Of a stretch of DNA of 64,000 nt, positions 10,401-23,618 are shown piece by piece. The position numbers and the translations under genes were made by a program. The stretch is from Gavia stellata (Eukaryota; Chordata; Aves; Gaviiformes; Gaviidae), in the NCBI RefSeq assembly GCF_030936135.1, contig NC_082637.1, positions 4,092,001 to 4,156,000 on the forward strand. The letters run 5' to 3'. The notes beneath the pieces are model-generated. The model was given only the letters and a program-made list of their open reading frames with translations. It was not told the DNA's origin and ran no database searches. Positions within the stretch are counted from its first letter, which is position 1, and each line of letters starts with the position of its first letter.

Positions 10401-13400
10401 CCCTTTGCTTATCGGCCTCCTGCCACGCACTCTCCACCTGGTCCTTTGCACAGAGACCCAACATTGCTATAAACTCCGTTCAAAGCTTTTGCTAATCACC
10501 ACTGAAGAGCCTGACACATTTAAATGCCCAGGATGGGATATTGCGTGGTACTAAAGGCAAAATTCCCTGGATGGATTAGCACAGCAGAGGGGCAGGAGGC
10601 TGTGGGTGTGCCTGCAGCTCGTTACATGCTAGATGAAGGGCTAACGAGGGCCATGACCAGCTGAAGCTCCACAGGTTCAGCCCAAAGCACTGAAAAGGGG
10701 CGTTAGGCTGTGCTGAGTTTTTCCTAGATCCCCAGGGAAGAGGATGGTGGGATCTGTACCTCCTTCAGCTCTCACCATGGGGTGAGTGGGATTTCTCCTG
10801 CATCCTTGGTGGCTCAGCCAGATACGGGTGGCAGAGGATACCTGCATCATGCAAAAGGTTAGTTAAACTGCTTGAAAAGCAACTTTTTGGCTTGAAAAAC
10901 ATCTGTCAATTTATCAGAGTCTTGGCCTCAAACAAAGCAGGGGACCTAAGCCAGATTTAGAGGCTTCCCATTGCATTTAATAAACTATGATGTGTCCTCT
11001 CCCACCAGCCTACCCCAGGCACGCTGTGATTTCCAGCCCATGGCTGTAACCTGCCCCATCTCTCTGCTTAGAGAGAAACTCATTTCATTTGAGTGCAGGA
11101 CTGAGATTTGGGCTCCTTGAGGGAAGAGAGCTCATCTTTCTACCTTAGCCCTTCTATTTGTAAAATGGAAATGATGACTTTATCCATCTTTGGGAGCTGT
11201 GGTGAGGATTACTGCTTAATCTGAGACTGCTGTGCACTGAGGAGGGAGTCCGGTGTGAGAGTGTGTATTAGCTGTATTGATTGGGATCCTGCTTCCCTGC
11301 TATGGCCATAATTGCTCCAAGGATGCGGTGGGATTTTTGAATGGAGAAGGGGAGGAGAGATCTGGGAGCTAATTTCAGCGTTGGGGGAGCAGGTACATGC
11401 TCATCCCTGTTGCCAACTGGGGAGCAGCTTGCTCAGGCAGAGATGGGGGAATTTAACTATAAGGAGAGATGAGTCTTGCTGTGCCCTTAATCCGTGTGCG
11501 TGTACTGATGCTGTCCTGTGTGGGTCCGCTATCAGCCAAGATGTGGGAAATGCCTCCAAGCGTTGAAAAGCACAAAAAGTGCAAAAGCTGAAACAAGGAG
11601 GTGACAAAGAAGCTGTAACAAAAGGCAATCGGGGAGCTGGTGGGACAGTAGGTGTTATGAGAGCCTGGAAAGGAGAAAATATCAGGGGATGAGGGGATGG
11701 TGGGGTTGTGGTTTGGAGCAAAAGCCATCTCCTTTGCTGTCCCAGGTCCACGCTCCCTGTACTGTGGGGCAGAGTGTGGTTTGGAGAGCAACCACCAGCC
11801 TTCCCCCTACACCATGTGCATTAACCCAGCTGCAGCCTGACCCCAGCGTGTCCATTTGGTGCACAGGTCGGGCCAGCTGCAGCTTATTCTGTTGGTGGAT
11901 GGGCCAATGATTAAAGTGTCCCAGATCCATCTAGAAAGCATAAGCTAAGGTGTCCGGAGTCTTCTCTGCCAAGCTTTTCTGGGGGCTCTCTCCCCTTGGG
12001 CAGAGAGTTTATGTGGACAGAGATGTGCTTTGGTCTCAGAAGGGGTTTGAGCTGGGACTTAACCTGGTAATATAGGTAAACCCTCTAATTCAGCCTACAT
12101 TGCTGTACAAGCCTGAGTCTAATGCCTAACTCAGGACACTGTCTTGTCTCCTGATGTCTTGGAGAAGCCACAGGGACACCTCCTGGATAGATATGGAATT
12201 CTGGGTGAGCAGAAAGCACTTTGGGAGTTGCTCATTTCTCCCTACCAGATGCTCATAGAGCAAGCACAGCGCTAGCTCGGGAGGATGAAGTGAGACGGGA
12301 TGAGGGCCTGATGGAGGGATAAAAAACACGGAACGTGCCAGACTGACCTGACTCCCAATCTTTTCTTCCCATTACTGACAAAATTTCCAACTAAATGATT
12401 AAGCGCAAAACTTGATTTCATTCCCAACACAGCTGTCATGGGTAACATGGTTGATAATACCTAGAATGCAAGGAGTTTAGGTGCCCCACACCAGTACCCT
12501 GACCAAAGACCTTTTGGTATTTAAAGCCACCATCAGCTGTTCAGCATTTTTCTTCCAATATCTGCCCTTGCTCCTGTTGCCGTGGCATCCAAGGGAAAAA
12601 GCTCAGGCTGCTTCAGGATTGTTAACTGCTAGGAGACATTTAAAATCCCAGTGATGCCATTGTGTACCACTAAGTGAAGCCTGGCTGTGCTCAGGGACTT
12701 GGGCAGTTTGCAGAAACTGACCTTGGTATGGGTTTTTTTGGTTTGCTTCAGGTTTGGAAACCTGGTCAGAAAGAAGGTGTTTTTCTGGTAATGCATTAAC
12801 CCAAAAATCTGTGCTCAGTTCTCTGCCCTGCCCAGACTTTCGGCATGAGCTGGGCTGTGTTGTGTCCACCTACGGCAAACAAGGACTCTGTGATCTGGCC
12901 ATGCGGTGTTGGGTTGGATTGACAATGGGACTGGACCATCTGAGCTTATTGCTGTGGCATCCCCAAGTAGTGACTGCAGATCAAACAGGCATTTTTAGGG
13001 CATGGTTCCTCTTACCTTCCTTTAAATGTCACAAATGGATCATGCCCCAAAGTGCCTGTGGTCATCCACTGACTCCAAAGGGAGCCCAGAGTCTCTTGCT
13101 CAAGTGCAGGTCTCCTTACTAAGATATTTAAAGCTAGGGTTGATGAATCCCACGCTCTGTAGACATGAAAACTAACCCTGATTTTCAGGTAGTGCGTCTA
13201 GGTGCTATGGCAAAATGAACAGTCCTCAGTAAAGGTCCTCAACCCAACCTCAACCCTGTCCTCTGCTTCAGCTCAGGGTCCCTCTGAAGGGGTACAGAGT
13301 GCTTGCTCTGGGTTGCATGCTCAAAGAGCTGGCGTGAGAGCCATGGAGCTGGGGCAGTTTGCATTTTAAGCTCACCTCTTGTAAATTAAAGGATCCAGCT

Positions 13401-14377
13401 GGGCAGTTTTGCCTTGGAAATGCAGGCGTAGAGGTAGGCAGAGTCCCTGCAGCACTGTGAACATGTAAGCACCATTCCTGCCCATGTGAGAGACAAAATC
13501 CAGCCGTGCGAGCCGTGAGCTCGGTCAAGGCAACAGGACAGAGCTGCAGTTGTCTCTGCTGGTGCAGGACCAAAGCCTAAGAGGATCTGCATGTGCATAC
13601 TGTCCTCCAGCATCTTCATAATTCATTGTGGTACGTCTGAAGCAAGCTTCTGGCAATGTGTTTTTGTTACTGCCCTTAAAATAGGATGCAGAAGGAAAGG
13701 TTTATGGGAGATAATTCATTTTATTGGCTCTTCTGCACCAGAATTAATTGCAGCCATATTTATTGCTCAGGAAAGTAGAGATGAGGTAGATAAGGGAATG
13801 TCTTTGTTTAGGGCAATGAAGAATTTATGTCGTAAATTCACCAGAACCTTGAAATTTGAAGGATTGATTTTGCTTCCTTCCTTGTCCAGGGAGTGAGATT
13901 GAGCCTTAACCCTTGTGTGTGACTGATGTTTTATGACTTTCATGTCACTATAATCATCTGCTCAACTCTTCTGTAATGCAAAACGTAGAATTTCCCCGTA
14001 TAAGGTGGCTTGGGCTACCTATAGGGTTGGCATCCAGACTACTTTTGTGTGCAGTGGTGAGAGGTGTATCCAAGGAATAACCCAGCCTGTCCTATGATAA
14101 ATGTCTAAGGCAAAATAAAACATACAACTGACTACAGAGGGAGCTTTTACAAACAGCTTTGGTGGCTAATTTTCCATCTGCTGAGACAGGGGTTATGTGT
14201 CAAACCTGTAACTTCTAGTTGAGCTGGAAGAGATAGTTTTAGAAAGACACCCTGAAGAATATGGACTAAAAACCTCCCAAATCTTACTAGAAATTGGCAG
14301 TTTCTTTCCCAAAGTGACTTTCCCCCAGGCTGTAGGCTCCTAATGAGTATTAGGATTTGTGTCTCAGGAAATCCCTC
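7498..14377. other. Intergenic sequence, no gene seen
   Basis: About 6.9 kb of unique-looking non-coding sequence. The open frames (for example 9321-9926 on the minus strand, 201 codons) overlap others in several frames, lack splice context and domains, and sit in GC-richer parts where stop codons are rare by composition. No RNA gene or mobile element was recognised. Confidence 0.45.
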
Positions 14378-14425
14378 ATTTAGATGATCTTTAAGGTCCC
14401 TTCCAACCCAAACCTTTATATCACA
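14378..14425 (+). mobile_element. CR1 3'-tail remnant
   Basis: The sequence TAGATGATCTTTAAGGTCCC followed by TTCCAACCCAAACC is the standard CR1 3' end. The terminal ATTCTATGA repeats are replaced by an AT-rich, partly palindromic sequence (ttatatcacatatatgatatgatc). Confidence 0.75.
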
Positions 14426-15312
14426 TATATGATATGATCTTTTTTTCCTAAGAGGACAGATGTGATGTTGAGACCTATTCTGCCTCTGGGGTGGGCACCA
14501 CTATCTGCCAACCCCTCTGAGAGCCTGCACCGCTGGGCAGATGGCACGTGCCCTGCTTCCCAGGCTGGGAATCAGATGGTTTTGTAAGCCTTTGCCTTGG
14601 AGATGGAGAGCGAATGTTGTTTTATCAGCCTTGCCTGCTTGTGCTCCAGAGCGGAGCTGGAGGGCTCTCGAGCGTGCATACATTGGTGTCCCTTGGATGA
14701 TCTCTTACTTCAGAATGAGGGGGGTGGGAGGGAAAGACAGTGAAAGTCAGAAACTGTAACTTCAAAGACAAGCTGGGATGGGAGCCTGTGCCAGCTTATG
14801 AGAGGAAAACCAGGTATGTTTTTGATTAGCGAGAAGGTAAAACACATGGTTAGACTGAATAGCAATGTCTTTTCATAGCTCTCTTCTACTCAAAGGAAGG
14901 ACAGTTGTGGGGGACACTGGCATTCTCAGTGGAAACTATTATGTCTTGGGAGAAAAAAATATCCATTTATTTTAATCAACTGAGAAATAGGTCTATAAAT
15001 CCTTCTGCCTTGGAGAGGCCCCGATAGAGCAATGCTAGCTGGATCCTTTACATGAGACACTGGTGTTAGCACCTCTACAGAGGACAGGACTGGTGGCAAA
15101 CTCAAGTTAAAAAGGAAGACTACAGGGGAGAAAAAAATCTCTGTGGTCTAACCCTGCCTCCACAGAAGCTAATGTTGCTCTAAAAAAAAAAATCCCAGTT
15201 GCATAGTGGTTGTCCAGTCTGAAGGGAGGTCTCCAGCAGATCTCAGCTGGACACTGTACCATTCAACATATGCAGAAATCCCTTCAGAGCATGAAAAATA
15301 GATGGACAGGCA

Positions 15313-15358
15313 TTTGCAGGGAATATATATATTTGCAGGGAATATATATATTTGCAGG
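15313..15358 (+). repeat. Short tandem repeat, 19-bp unit, about 2.4 copies
   Basis: The unit TTTGCAGGGAATATATATA starts at 15313 and 15332, and a third partial copy (TTTGCAGG) starts at 15351. The copies are identical, so the array is probably young or recently homogenised. Confidence 0.9.
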
Positions 15359-17879
15359 CCACAGGATGGCAGATGAAACTCAGGCTTGATAAACATCAAG
15401 TGCTGAACATGTAGGGGGGGAAACGATGCCACTGCAGTGACGGGTGGCTTGGCCAGAATCCGAGAGATGATGACAAACTTCAACAGTGTCCGAAAATAGA
15501 TATTCGGGGCTTGGATTTTCAATGTGGACACCTAAAATGGGATTCAGCTGCCTGACTTGGCAGTGATTCATCAAGAGCTGCCCTAGTTGCCCTAAGCGTG
15601 GCCCCTGTAATGCCAGTTCAGGCACTCTCAGGCCCCTGTGTCTGTCAGTGCATGCTGCCCTTGCTCTGGTCAAGGCTGAACTATGTCCTGAAGCCCTCAA
15701 AGGTCCCTGCTTCTAATACCCATCTTCACACCCAAGATACAGCTGAGGCAAAATACAAATAATGGTGGGGAAAAAAGGATCTTGCTGTTTTCTGATTTTT
15801 CTTTTAAAGTACAAGCTTGCAGGCCTTGCTCTCCTTCCTTGGCGGAGCAAGGACGGCACAAGCCTGTTCCCCCTCTTTGCCTGCTCTGCCTCTAATTTGC
15901 AGGTCAGCATTCATCCAGCAGTTGAATTTTCAGCTGTCACAGAGGCAGAGAGGAAGGAAAAAAAGTCTAACTAAAAAGCCACCTGTGGCTCATTCACCAC
16001 CAGACAGTCAGAGATGGAGGCTGCTGGGTGAGTAATTTTCACTGGCAGAAGTGACCAAACAGTAGGCAGCATTTTCCCTTGCTCGGTGTTGAGAGTTGTC
16101 AGACGGCTGGGTGAGATGGTCTCTAGCTTGTGCTGAAAACTTCTGGGACAGGAAAGGTAATCCATCAGCTGCTGAAGGGTGTTAGCCCTCAGCTTCTCTT
16201 GCCTTCCTCAACATGGCCCTGGAACTCATCTTCTGTGGATGGGAAGACTTAAACGCCTGGGCACTGGCTCCTCCAGGAGGACAGCCGGCTGTCCTGGTGA
16301 CGCAGCTCTGTGAGGCAAGAGTTCAGCACCTGAACACCCACCTCTTAGCTGTGTGTCTCCCAAATCTGCTAACCTCATCCGTGCTGTTTGCCTTCCCTTC
16401 TCCTTCCCTGCCTCACTTTTTCCTTCAGTATTTTTAACTCCCATTGACTCTACTCTTCAAACCCAGTAATTACCCCTCCTAGGCTACATGAACAGCCAAG
16501 ACTGGGTTACGTTGGTTAGAAAATGGTTGGTCACAACTTTTTCAGCCAGCTGGGAGATGTGGAAACTGGAGGAAGGTCTGGGCAGTGTTTGACACTAACT
16601 GTGCTCCTGTAGGCACCAGGCTAGTGCTGGAGTTGGGCAGCACAGTCTCCACCCTGCCCGCAGCTGGGGAGGGATCATGTTGGAAAGCAAGGGAAGGCAT
16701 GGATTATTGCAGGCAGAAGGGTAAAAAGATCTCTGTTTGCCTTGTCTCAGCAGACTGTGGTTTACACAGAGGCTTCAGGCTAGCAGGAGGAGGAGTGCGC
16801 CAGCTTACCATGAGGTTAGATTTTGGTGTAGGGGGGACATTCCCCAGCACGCGTTGGCCATAGGAGGTGTGACGCCGCATGCACACCCCTTGAGTCACCG
16901 CTCTCTGAGGTCACGATTTCTTTTTTCTTCCCCAAGCCTGACACCGCTTACAAGGCAAATCATTACATTTACTCCATTCTGGTATATACTGACTCAGGCT
17001 CATGTGCTACATAGGAAAGCTTAGACCTGTTTCTCCCCATCACTACTTCTCTCTGCCCACTCAGCCATGGAGTAGGTCCACAAAGGCTTCTACTTGCTTG
17101 CATCCATCTGAGGCTCTTCAGGCTCGTGTAAGGGAGAGGGCAAGGGCTGAGCCTGTATGACTGCACTGAGAGGCAGAGCTGCAGCCCCTGCCACCAATGG
17201 CCAACAAGGCAGCCACATCACGCTGCATGATATCTTGTCTAGTGGGCTGCAGTAAACCCCTAAAGTTACTGCAGGCACTGAGTAAAAATTGGGAGTTATA
17301 ATTATGATGTATGGCAACAGGAACTTCATATTCATTCACAGCCAAGTGCATGATTTTGGTCCAGCCGCTTTGCACAGCCTGGACTCGGAGCCAAAAAAAT
17401 GGTCCAAGTCCAGCCAGGTCATATGAACTTTGGGTCCATCTTAAGATATGCCCTGATTCCCCTCCTCCTGATGATTCCAGAACTTAGTGTAAGTTTACAC
17501 CCAAGCATAAGCAAGCTCGGTCTCATGCTTAACTGCTAGCACAGCATCTCCTAGCTTTTATTGTGTTGCATCAGTCCTCAGCTGGATTTCCCATGGGCTG
17601 CCTCACTAGAACTGCTTTAACAGCATCTTTGGGCTAAGTGTTAGAAGAGACTTTGGGGTGTCCATCAGAAAGGTGGCTGGCTACAGCCCCTACCACAACC
17701 CGTCTGTGTCCGTCTGAGCCAGATGCTTCAATACTTAGTGCACACCTGGAACTCTCTGAAGTAGCCAAGATGCTAAATTCACAAACCAAGGTCTGGTATG
17801 GAAGCAGTTGGGGTTACATTAGCACCAGGCTGCACGGTGGGGTTTTTCAACACTGAAAACTAAAACTAGAGACCAAGTT

Positions 17880-18400
17880 TGCTTTCGATCAACCAAAAGA
17901 ACAGATATTTAAAATTCAGTAGTTAAAATCAATGCAATTTAAAGTAATGCTCCAATGAAAGTTAATGAAAGATAAACCCATTCTGAATGGTACAAAGGAA
18001 AAAAGGGAGTAATTACTTAGCTAAGCCATAATTTCATTCAGTGTTATTAGGTGGATTTAGATTACTTGCTCACTTGAGATTAGAGATTTGAAGTACACGG
18101 CTGAAATCCTCTTTCTAATCCAGAATTGCTAAATCCTTGGGTATTTCTCCATTATCAGATTGATTTGCATCTATGTTCATGTTCAGGACATAATTTCAGT
18201 TCTCCGCTAAATATTTGTTCCTTTCTTCTCCCCTGAACATAGTCCCCTATTTTCCTGAGAGCAAACACTGTAGAAAAACCAACAGCACCAACTCCTCCCA
18301 GGTTCCCCAAGGCTCCCAACACTTCATACCTCAGCAGGGTGCTGTAATTGCAAACTTCAAAGCAAATGATAATTAATTATATTGAAACAAAAGGCTCCAA
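17880..18400. promoter_or_regulatory. Candidate distal enhancer-like AT-rich element
   Basis: An AT-rich stretch with several homeodomain-type cores: TAATTA at 18010-18015 and TAATTAATTA at 18370-18379, a palindrome of the kind bound by paired homeodomains. It also has a POU octamer (ATTTGCAT at 18163-18170). Such clusters are common in conserved vertebrate enhancers but also arise by chance in AT-rich DNA. Conservation cannot be judged from one sequence. Confidence 0.25.
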
Positions 18401-21400
18401 CAACATGAAACCACTTGAAGAAGAGGTCAGTTATTGTTGGGGTTTTTTTTAAACTAACAAACTTGTACACAGACTTGACAAACCTTCTTGTTTGGAATGC
18501 TGCTACCAGAAATGAAATCTAACCCCTGTGCCCTGTTACTCGGTCCCTTTGGCCTTGCCTGGCCGACAGCTGTTGCTGGGTGTGTGGCAAAGGAAGGATG
18601 GAGCAGATGGACCTGGTGCTCCAAGAAATAGGAGCTAAGCCTCAGCTGGTCAACTGGAGTGGCACTGATGGTGTCAGCAGAGTTCTGCCAACTTATGGCA
18701 GGGGAGGACTTGGACCTTCATTTTTTGGAAGAGGATTTTCAGATCCTGTTCCTACCGGTTCTCATATAAACCCATTTCCCTTGGTGATATAATTACTTGG
18801 GGGAACTCAATGAGATGCTGCCTGTCTGCCCTCACCATCATTAGGGGAAGAGGTGAATTACCTCTGGGTGAGCACTAGGGAAGATGGAGTAGCTGGTGAT
18901 TTCAGTTTGCACAGTCAAGGGAAAAACATCATGTCCCCTGATTCTGCTCACTGATGTTCAACCCGTGGACCACTTTGGGATAAGAGGATGTCACTTCATG
19001 TTCATTGCCACATCCTAGCAACTGAATGTCACATCAAGACAGGGAGCAAGGAGTTAATGAAGTCTTGCTCTCAGAGACCAGCTGTGGGGGACAGTGCTTG
19101 GGCAGCTCTTTGCTACCCTACTCATTAGTATCACTGGAAAAGGCATTCATATTTTCCTATGTAAAGTCAAATAAAATAAAGAATTGTATGGAAAAAAACC
19201 CCCACATTTCATCTGAAAAAAAAAAAGTCCTGTGGAGATTTAACTCCAGCCCTTTTGGTTTTTCAGCTGTTTTAATGGTTGGGGCGCAAAGGGAGCGGTC
19301 GGGTGCTGCCCAGACTCATAACCACACTGGTTAATGTTTCAGTGCTCAGTCACGTCTGGTTTCTAGCTGCTACCTGCTCTCACTCAACTGATGTTTAACT
19401 CACTTGGCATTTTCCATGCGTGCGAGATGTTTGGTTAGATCCCTTATGCTGTGTGTGTGGAAATAAAAGGCCAGCTAAGAACAGACAAGCGATTAGGCAT
19501 TAGGTGAGGTATTATCCTCCCTAATCACATTTCTAAACCTGGTAGTTGGAGGCAGGATTAGAGTTATTAACATGCGGACACTAAAGCATATAATTTATTT
19601 AACAATTACTGGCTCTTTGTGAAGGGAGGTATACACAAGCTGCAACCGCACACCAGCTCCTCCATCTCGTGCAGGATGAAGCGGCTGTCAGTGACAAAGC
19701 GAGCAGATACAACTTGCTGTCTGCTGGCACAAAAGGCAGCAAATTAGGGGTTACCTTGAATATAAGCAGCAGCAAATCTGAAATCCCCTTGCAGGACCCC
19801 TACGCAGTACTACAGGAACATACCTAACATCTAGATATTAAGGTGTGTAAATACACACAAATAAAATATCATAGAGTGAAAAAATTTAGCCAGTGTTTCT
19901 TAGTCTTCTCTTTTCCTGAACATGCTGTATTATAACTGTACAATAGTTTAAAAAGCTGGAACTTGTAGGATGAAGAGCAGGAGGCAAAGGCAACAACTGG
20001 GAAGTAGCAATGTTGTGCAAGAGCAGCAGGGAAGGGAATTCCAGAGCTCCTGGACCAAACCCTGTCCTGAGCATGCCATACAGTTTTCCCAGCTCAGCTG
20101 GCCACTACAGTGTTACACCAGAGATTTACGAGTCAGATAGACATCCTGGTAGTCAACAGATTCGTATTTTAATTCTGCAGTCTATGATGCCGACGTACCT
20201 GTCTGCATTTGGAGAACTGAGGTTTGACCCTGTGACTGTGGTGAGGATGTTTGGAACAGCAAGGTTTTTTACCCAATTTGTAGAATAAAAAATTAAAAAT
20301 CTTTGCCCCAGCCTGTTGCCTGTTATGCGTTAACCTACTGAAGGATAGTTCCAAGTTGCTCCAAGAAGGATGTCAGGTCTGCTCGGCAGCAGAAGGACAG
20401 GATGCCAAAGCCTGGGGGCAACTCAGTCTGATCCCAGGACCACGTAGATGCAGATGGGAAGTCCCAGGGGAAGCCCAACACACACAGTTCCCTTGTCTGT
20501 GCTCTTTGGCTGCTGCAGTCCCTGGCAAAGGCTTGGCCCTGGGCCAGCTGCACTCCTCCAGACAAGTCTTGGGCATGGTTTGGGATTTAGGTCAAGCCAG
20601 GGACCATTTGCAACAACATTTTTTATGTGCCCGCCCTGTTTTGAAAGCTGAAAGTCTAGTACTCTGGGCGTTGCTCATTCCACGCCAGTTGGCATCTCTG
20701 GCTGCGGCCAGTTGGCATGGTACGTACACCATGCCCTGCTCCGCGCTGGTATACCAGATGTGCTCATGATGCCGTATGAAAGAAAAAATGATACTGCTAC
20801 AGTCAGGTTTAAGCCAGGTTTAGACCCCACAGGTTTAGACTCCACATGCTCTGCTGGGTACCTGGGGCCAGGCTTGTAGATTTGGAGCATCCTGAGGTAT
20901 CTAAAAATTAAGAGGCTCCCTTTATAGTCAGTGCAGAATAATAGGAACTCCAGGGGGTCATTCATCCCACCCTAAAACAAGCTCTAAAATAGGCCAGATG
21001 AACTGTCCTCTAGACGGCCTCTTTTCCTGATGATTGTAGAAAGTTTAGGGTGACTAACTTAGGCTTTGACATCTAACATTTGGTGAAGTGCATCCAACCA
21101 TCTGTCTGTAGGGATAAGGGACTGGTGTTGGAGGTAGCCTCAAAGCACCCCTCCAAAGACACTACAGATCTAGCCTGTAAATTCCACAGGTGCACTTTCT
21201 TGTGTACATTATAGAGTAAAACCACGTTCCAAATATTCTTTTCTGGGACTGTAACTATACCAGCATGGCCAGAGAGGTTGGCCCCGTTTCTCTGATCTCC
21301 CTTCTCTGGGCTTTGCTCTTGCCCCAGACAGTGGCCATGCGATGCAGCTCCTGGCTCAGAGCACGGAGATCTTTCAGGGTAATGCCTTTTATGAGCGACC

Positions 21401-23287
21401 TGACAGCCTTGTCAACGTTTCCAGCTGAGACTGTAATCGGGTCATATCACAGATTTGACTCACATCAGCCACTGTTAAGTCATCTGCTCAAAAAAGGGCA
21501 AAAAGTCAGGAGAGGGGAATGGCAGGATCCCTTCACGGCTACAATCTTATCTGTCTGGAATTGTAAATGGTGCTGGGATGATTCTCTTGCTCCTCTCCAC
21601 TCCTCACCCTTTTGCTGAGAAGCAACCTAAGAAGAGAAACTGATGATCTCTTTCAAAATAGATGTTTTTCCAAGCCACTAGCCTTCATTTTTAAATTTAT
21701 GCCAAGTGTAAAATGTCATGGCTTTTCTTCTGGCTTTATCTAGCAGCAGGCGACCATTATCTACTGACATTACCTGTTAAAGAAGTGCAAACTACCTGTA
21801 ACAGCAGCATTGCATTTGCCTGGGGAATTTATGTAAGCCTCAGCCGATGTCAGGGATGGACTTTGGAAAAAAAACTGGAACATCTTAAAGAGGTAGAGTT
21901 GATTAATCAAATCATGTCTTCATCTGAAAATGTTGTACCTGCCACTGACACAAATAACCTCCGAGACGATGATTGAAAGAGGATTCATGGGGAAAATATT
22001 CTCCCCTATCATTTTGTTAACTTTGTGCGTTTGACAGCACATCACTGCGTCTAGACAGCTTCACGGGTAGGCTGACAATCAGCTGTCTGGCACTGACACG
22101 TGGTAGGTGAGATGCTACATACGCTTTTGCTCCAGATCAACTAGAGGAGAAATAACAGGAACATCAGCTGAAGGATGAGAAGATGGCAGCCAGGAACAGA
22201 TAATCAGAAAGAAGCCTGAGCACACTGGCTGTCATTTCTCCGAGCATTTCCAGGAGAGGACTATTCATACATGGAGCATCGTAGCTGCCAGTGCCCATCA
22301 GTAGAGTCATTAGGGTTTGTGCTGGGCGCTTTCCTGGACTCAAAGCCCGCTCGAGGCATGTCTCCACTGTGTTTCTTAAGGGTGGACAGAGTTCAGACTG
22401 ACATTCCCTCTCTCCCTCCCCAGACAGTGTAGTCACCTGTAATGCCAAGTTGGGTGCATTGCAAAATCCACCCAGGACCTGGGTAAGCAGCCAGCCCTGA
22501 ACTCAGTCTTGCTTTGGTTACAGCACTCGCAAACTCTGAGCTTTTGAGTTCAATCAAGAAGATTTCAACTGTGATTGAATTATAGACACATCCGGGAAAG
22601 GGCTTTCCAGATGATTCTTCTGTTTCCTTTAACTTCAACAGGACTTTCTTCTCACTGGTGGGCCAGAGGCAAGCTGAGCTTCATACACAAAATTTAACAG
22701 TAATAATTGTACCCAATTCAAGGTCCTTCATTATGATAAAGTCACCCGCCAGGACTGCTTGGGGCTTCACAGGGCCATAATTATCAGTCTCTGTCCTGCA
22801 AATACACAAACGTCAGCTGTGTTAGCTGAGGAGAAGCCTATGGTTACACTCAACACAGTTAAGGGCAAAGCTACACACAGTGGGTCCTTTGACTCCAAAA
22901 ACAACTGCCGAAACTGGCCTTAAATCCTTCCCATCAGATTTAGCTTTTAGGTTTGTACAAGACACTTGCATTCACTCTGCAAAGGAAGACACAACGTCCT
23001 TGGAACATCTCTAATATCGTGTCTTGCCAGTGCTTGAGGTGCAAACTACTTTTTTTCACTTTAATCTTCAAGCCCGTGGATGGGGAACAAGACACTGCTT
23101 CTGAGGGATGTCACTGTTTGTCTTCAGTTGCTGTAGATTACAAATTGCTGCAGATTACTGTTTGTATAGACTTGGAAAGCGATTTACCTTGGAATGAACA
23201 CATACAGCACTATTATTGGACATTAGCCTCTTTCATTTGTTTCTTGCTCTTTGCAGACCACTGCTTCTATTTCAGTTGCTGCTTCTA

Positions 23288-23618
23288 CAATTACCTGAAA
23301 GGGGGTTGCAGAGAGGTGGGTGTTGGCCTCTTCTCCCAAGTGACGAGTGACAGGACAAGAGGAAATGGCCTCAAGTTGCCCCAGGGGAGGTTCAGGCTGG
23401 ATAGTAAGAAAAATTTCTTTCCTGAGAGAGTGGTGACACACTGGAATAAACTGCCCAGGGAGGTGGTGGAGTCACCCTCCCTGGAGGTGTTCAAGGAACG
23501 TGTGGACGTGGCACTGTGGGACATGGCTTAATGGGCATGGTGGTGGGTTTTTTTGGTTGATGGTTGGACTTGATGATCTTACAGGTCTTTTCCAACCTTT
23601 GTGATTCTGTGATTCTAT
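23288..23618 (+). mobile_element. CR1 LINE fragment, 3' end
   Basis: A 5'-truncated CR1 copy. It shows GACAGGACAAGAGGAAATGG, CTGCCCAGGGAGGTGGTGGA, TGGTTGGACTTGATGATCTT and the end GTGATTCTGTGATTCTAT. The open frame at 22953-23531 (192 codons) owes its second half to this element. The internal sequence (ACATGGCTTAATGGGCATGG) matches, in reverse complement, the copy at 38286-38492, so both belong to the same subfamily. Confidence 0.93.

Larger units (their letters stand above)
14426..23287. other. Intergenic sequence with AT-rich candidate regulatory stretches
   Basis: About 8.9 kb without a recognisable gene. It contains the 19-bp tandem repeat at 15313-15358 and an AT-rich stretch around 17.88-18.42 kb with homeodomain- and POU-type motifs. 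Open frames are short and domain-free. Confidence 0.45.

Noticed and set aside
22953..23531. 192-codon plus-strand frame as a gene
   Set aside because: Its second half is CR1 sequence and the first half shows no domain or promoter context.
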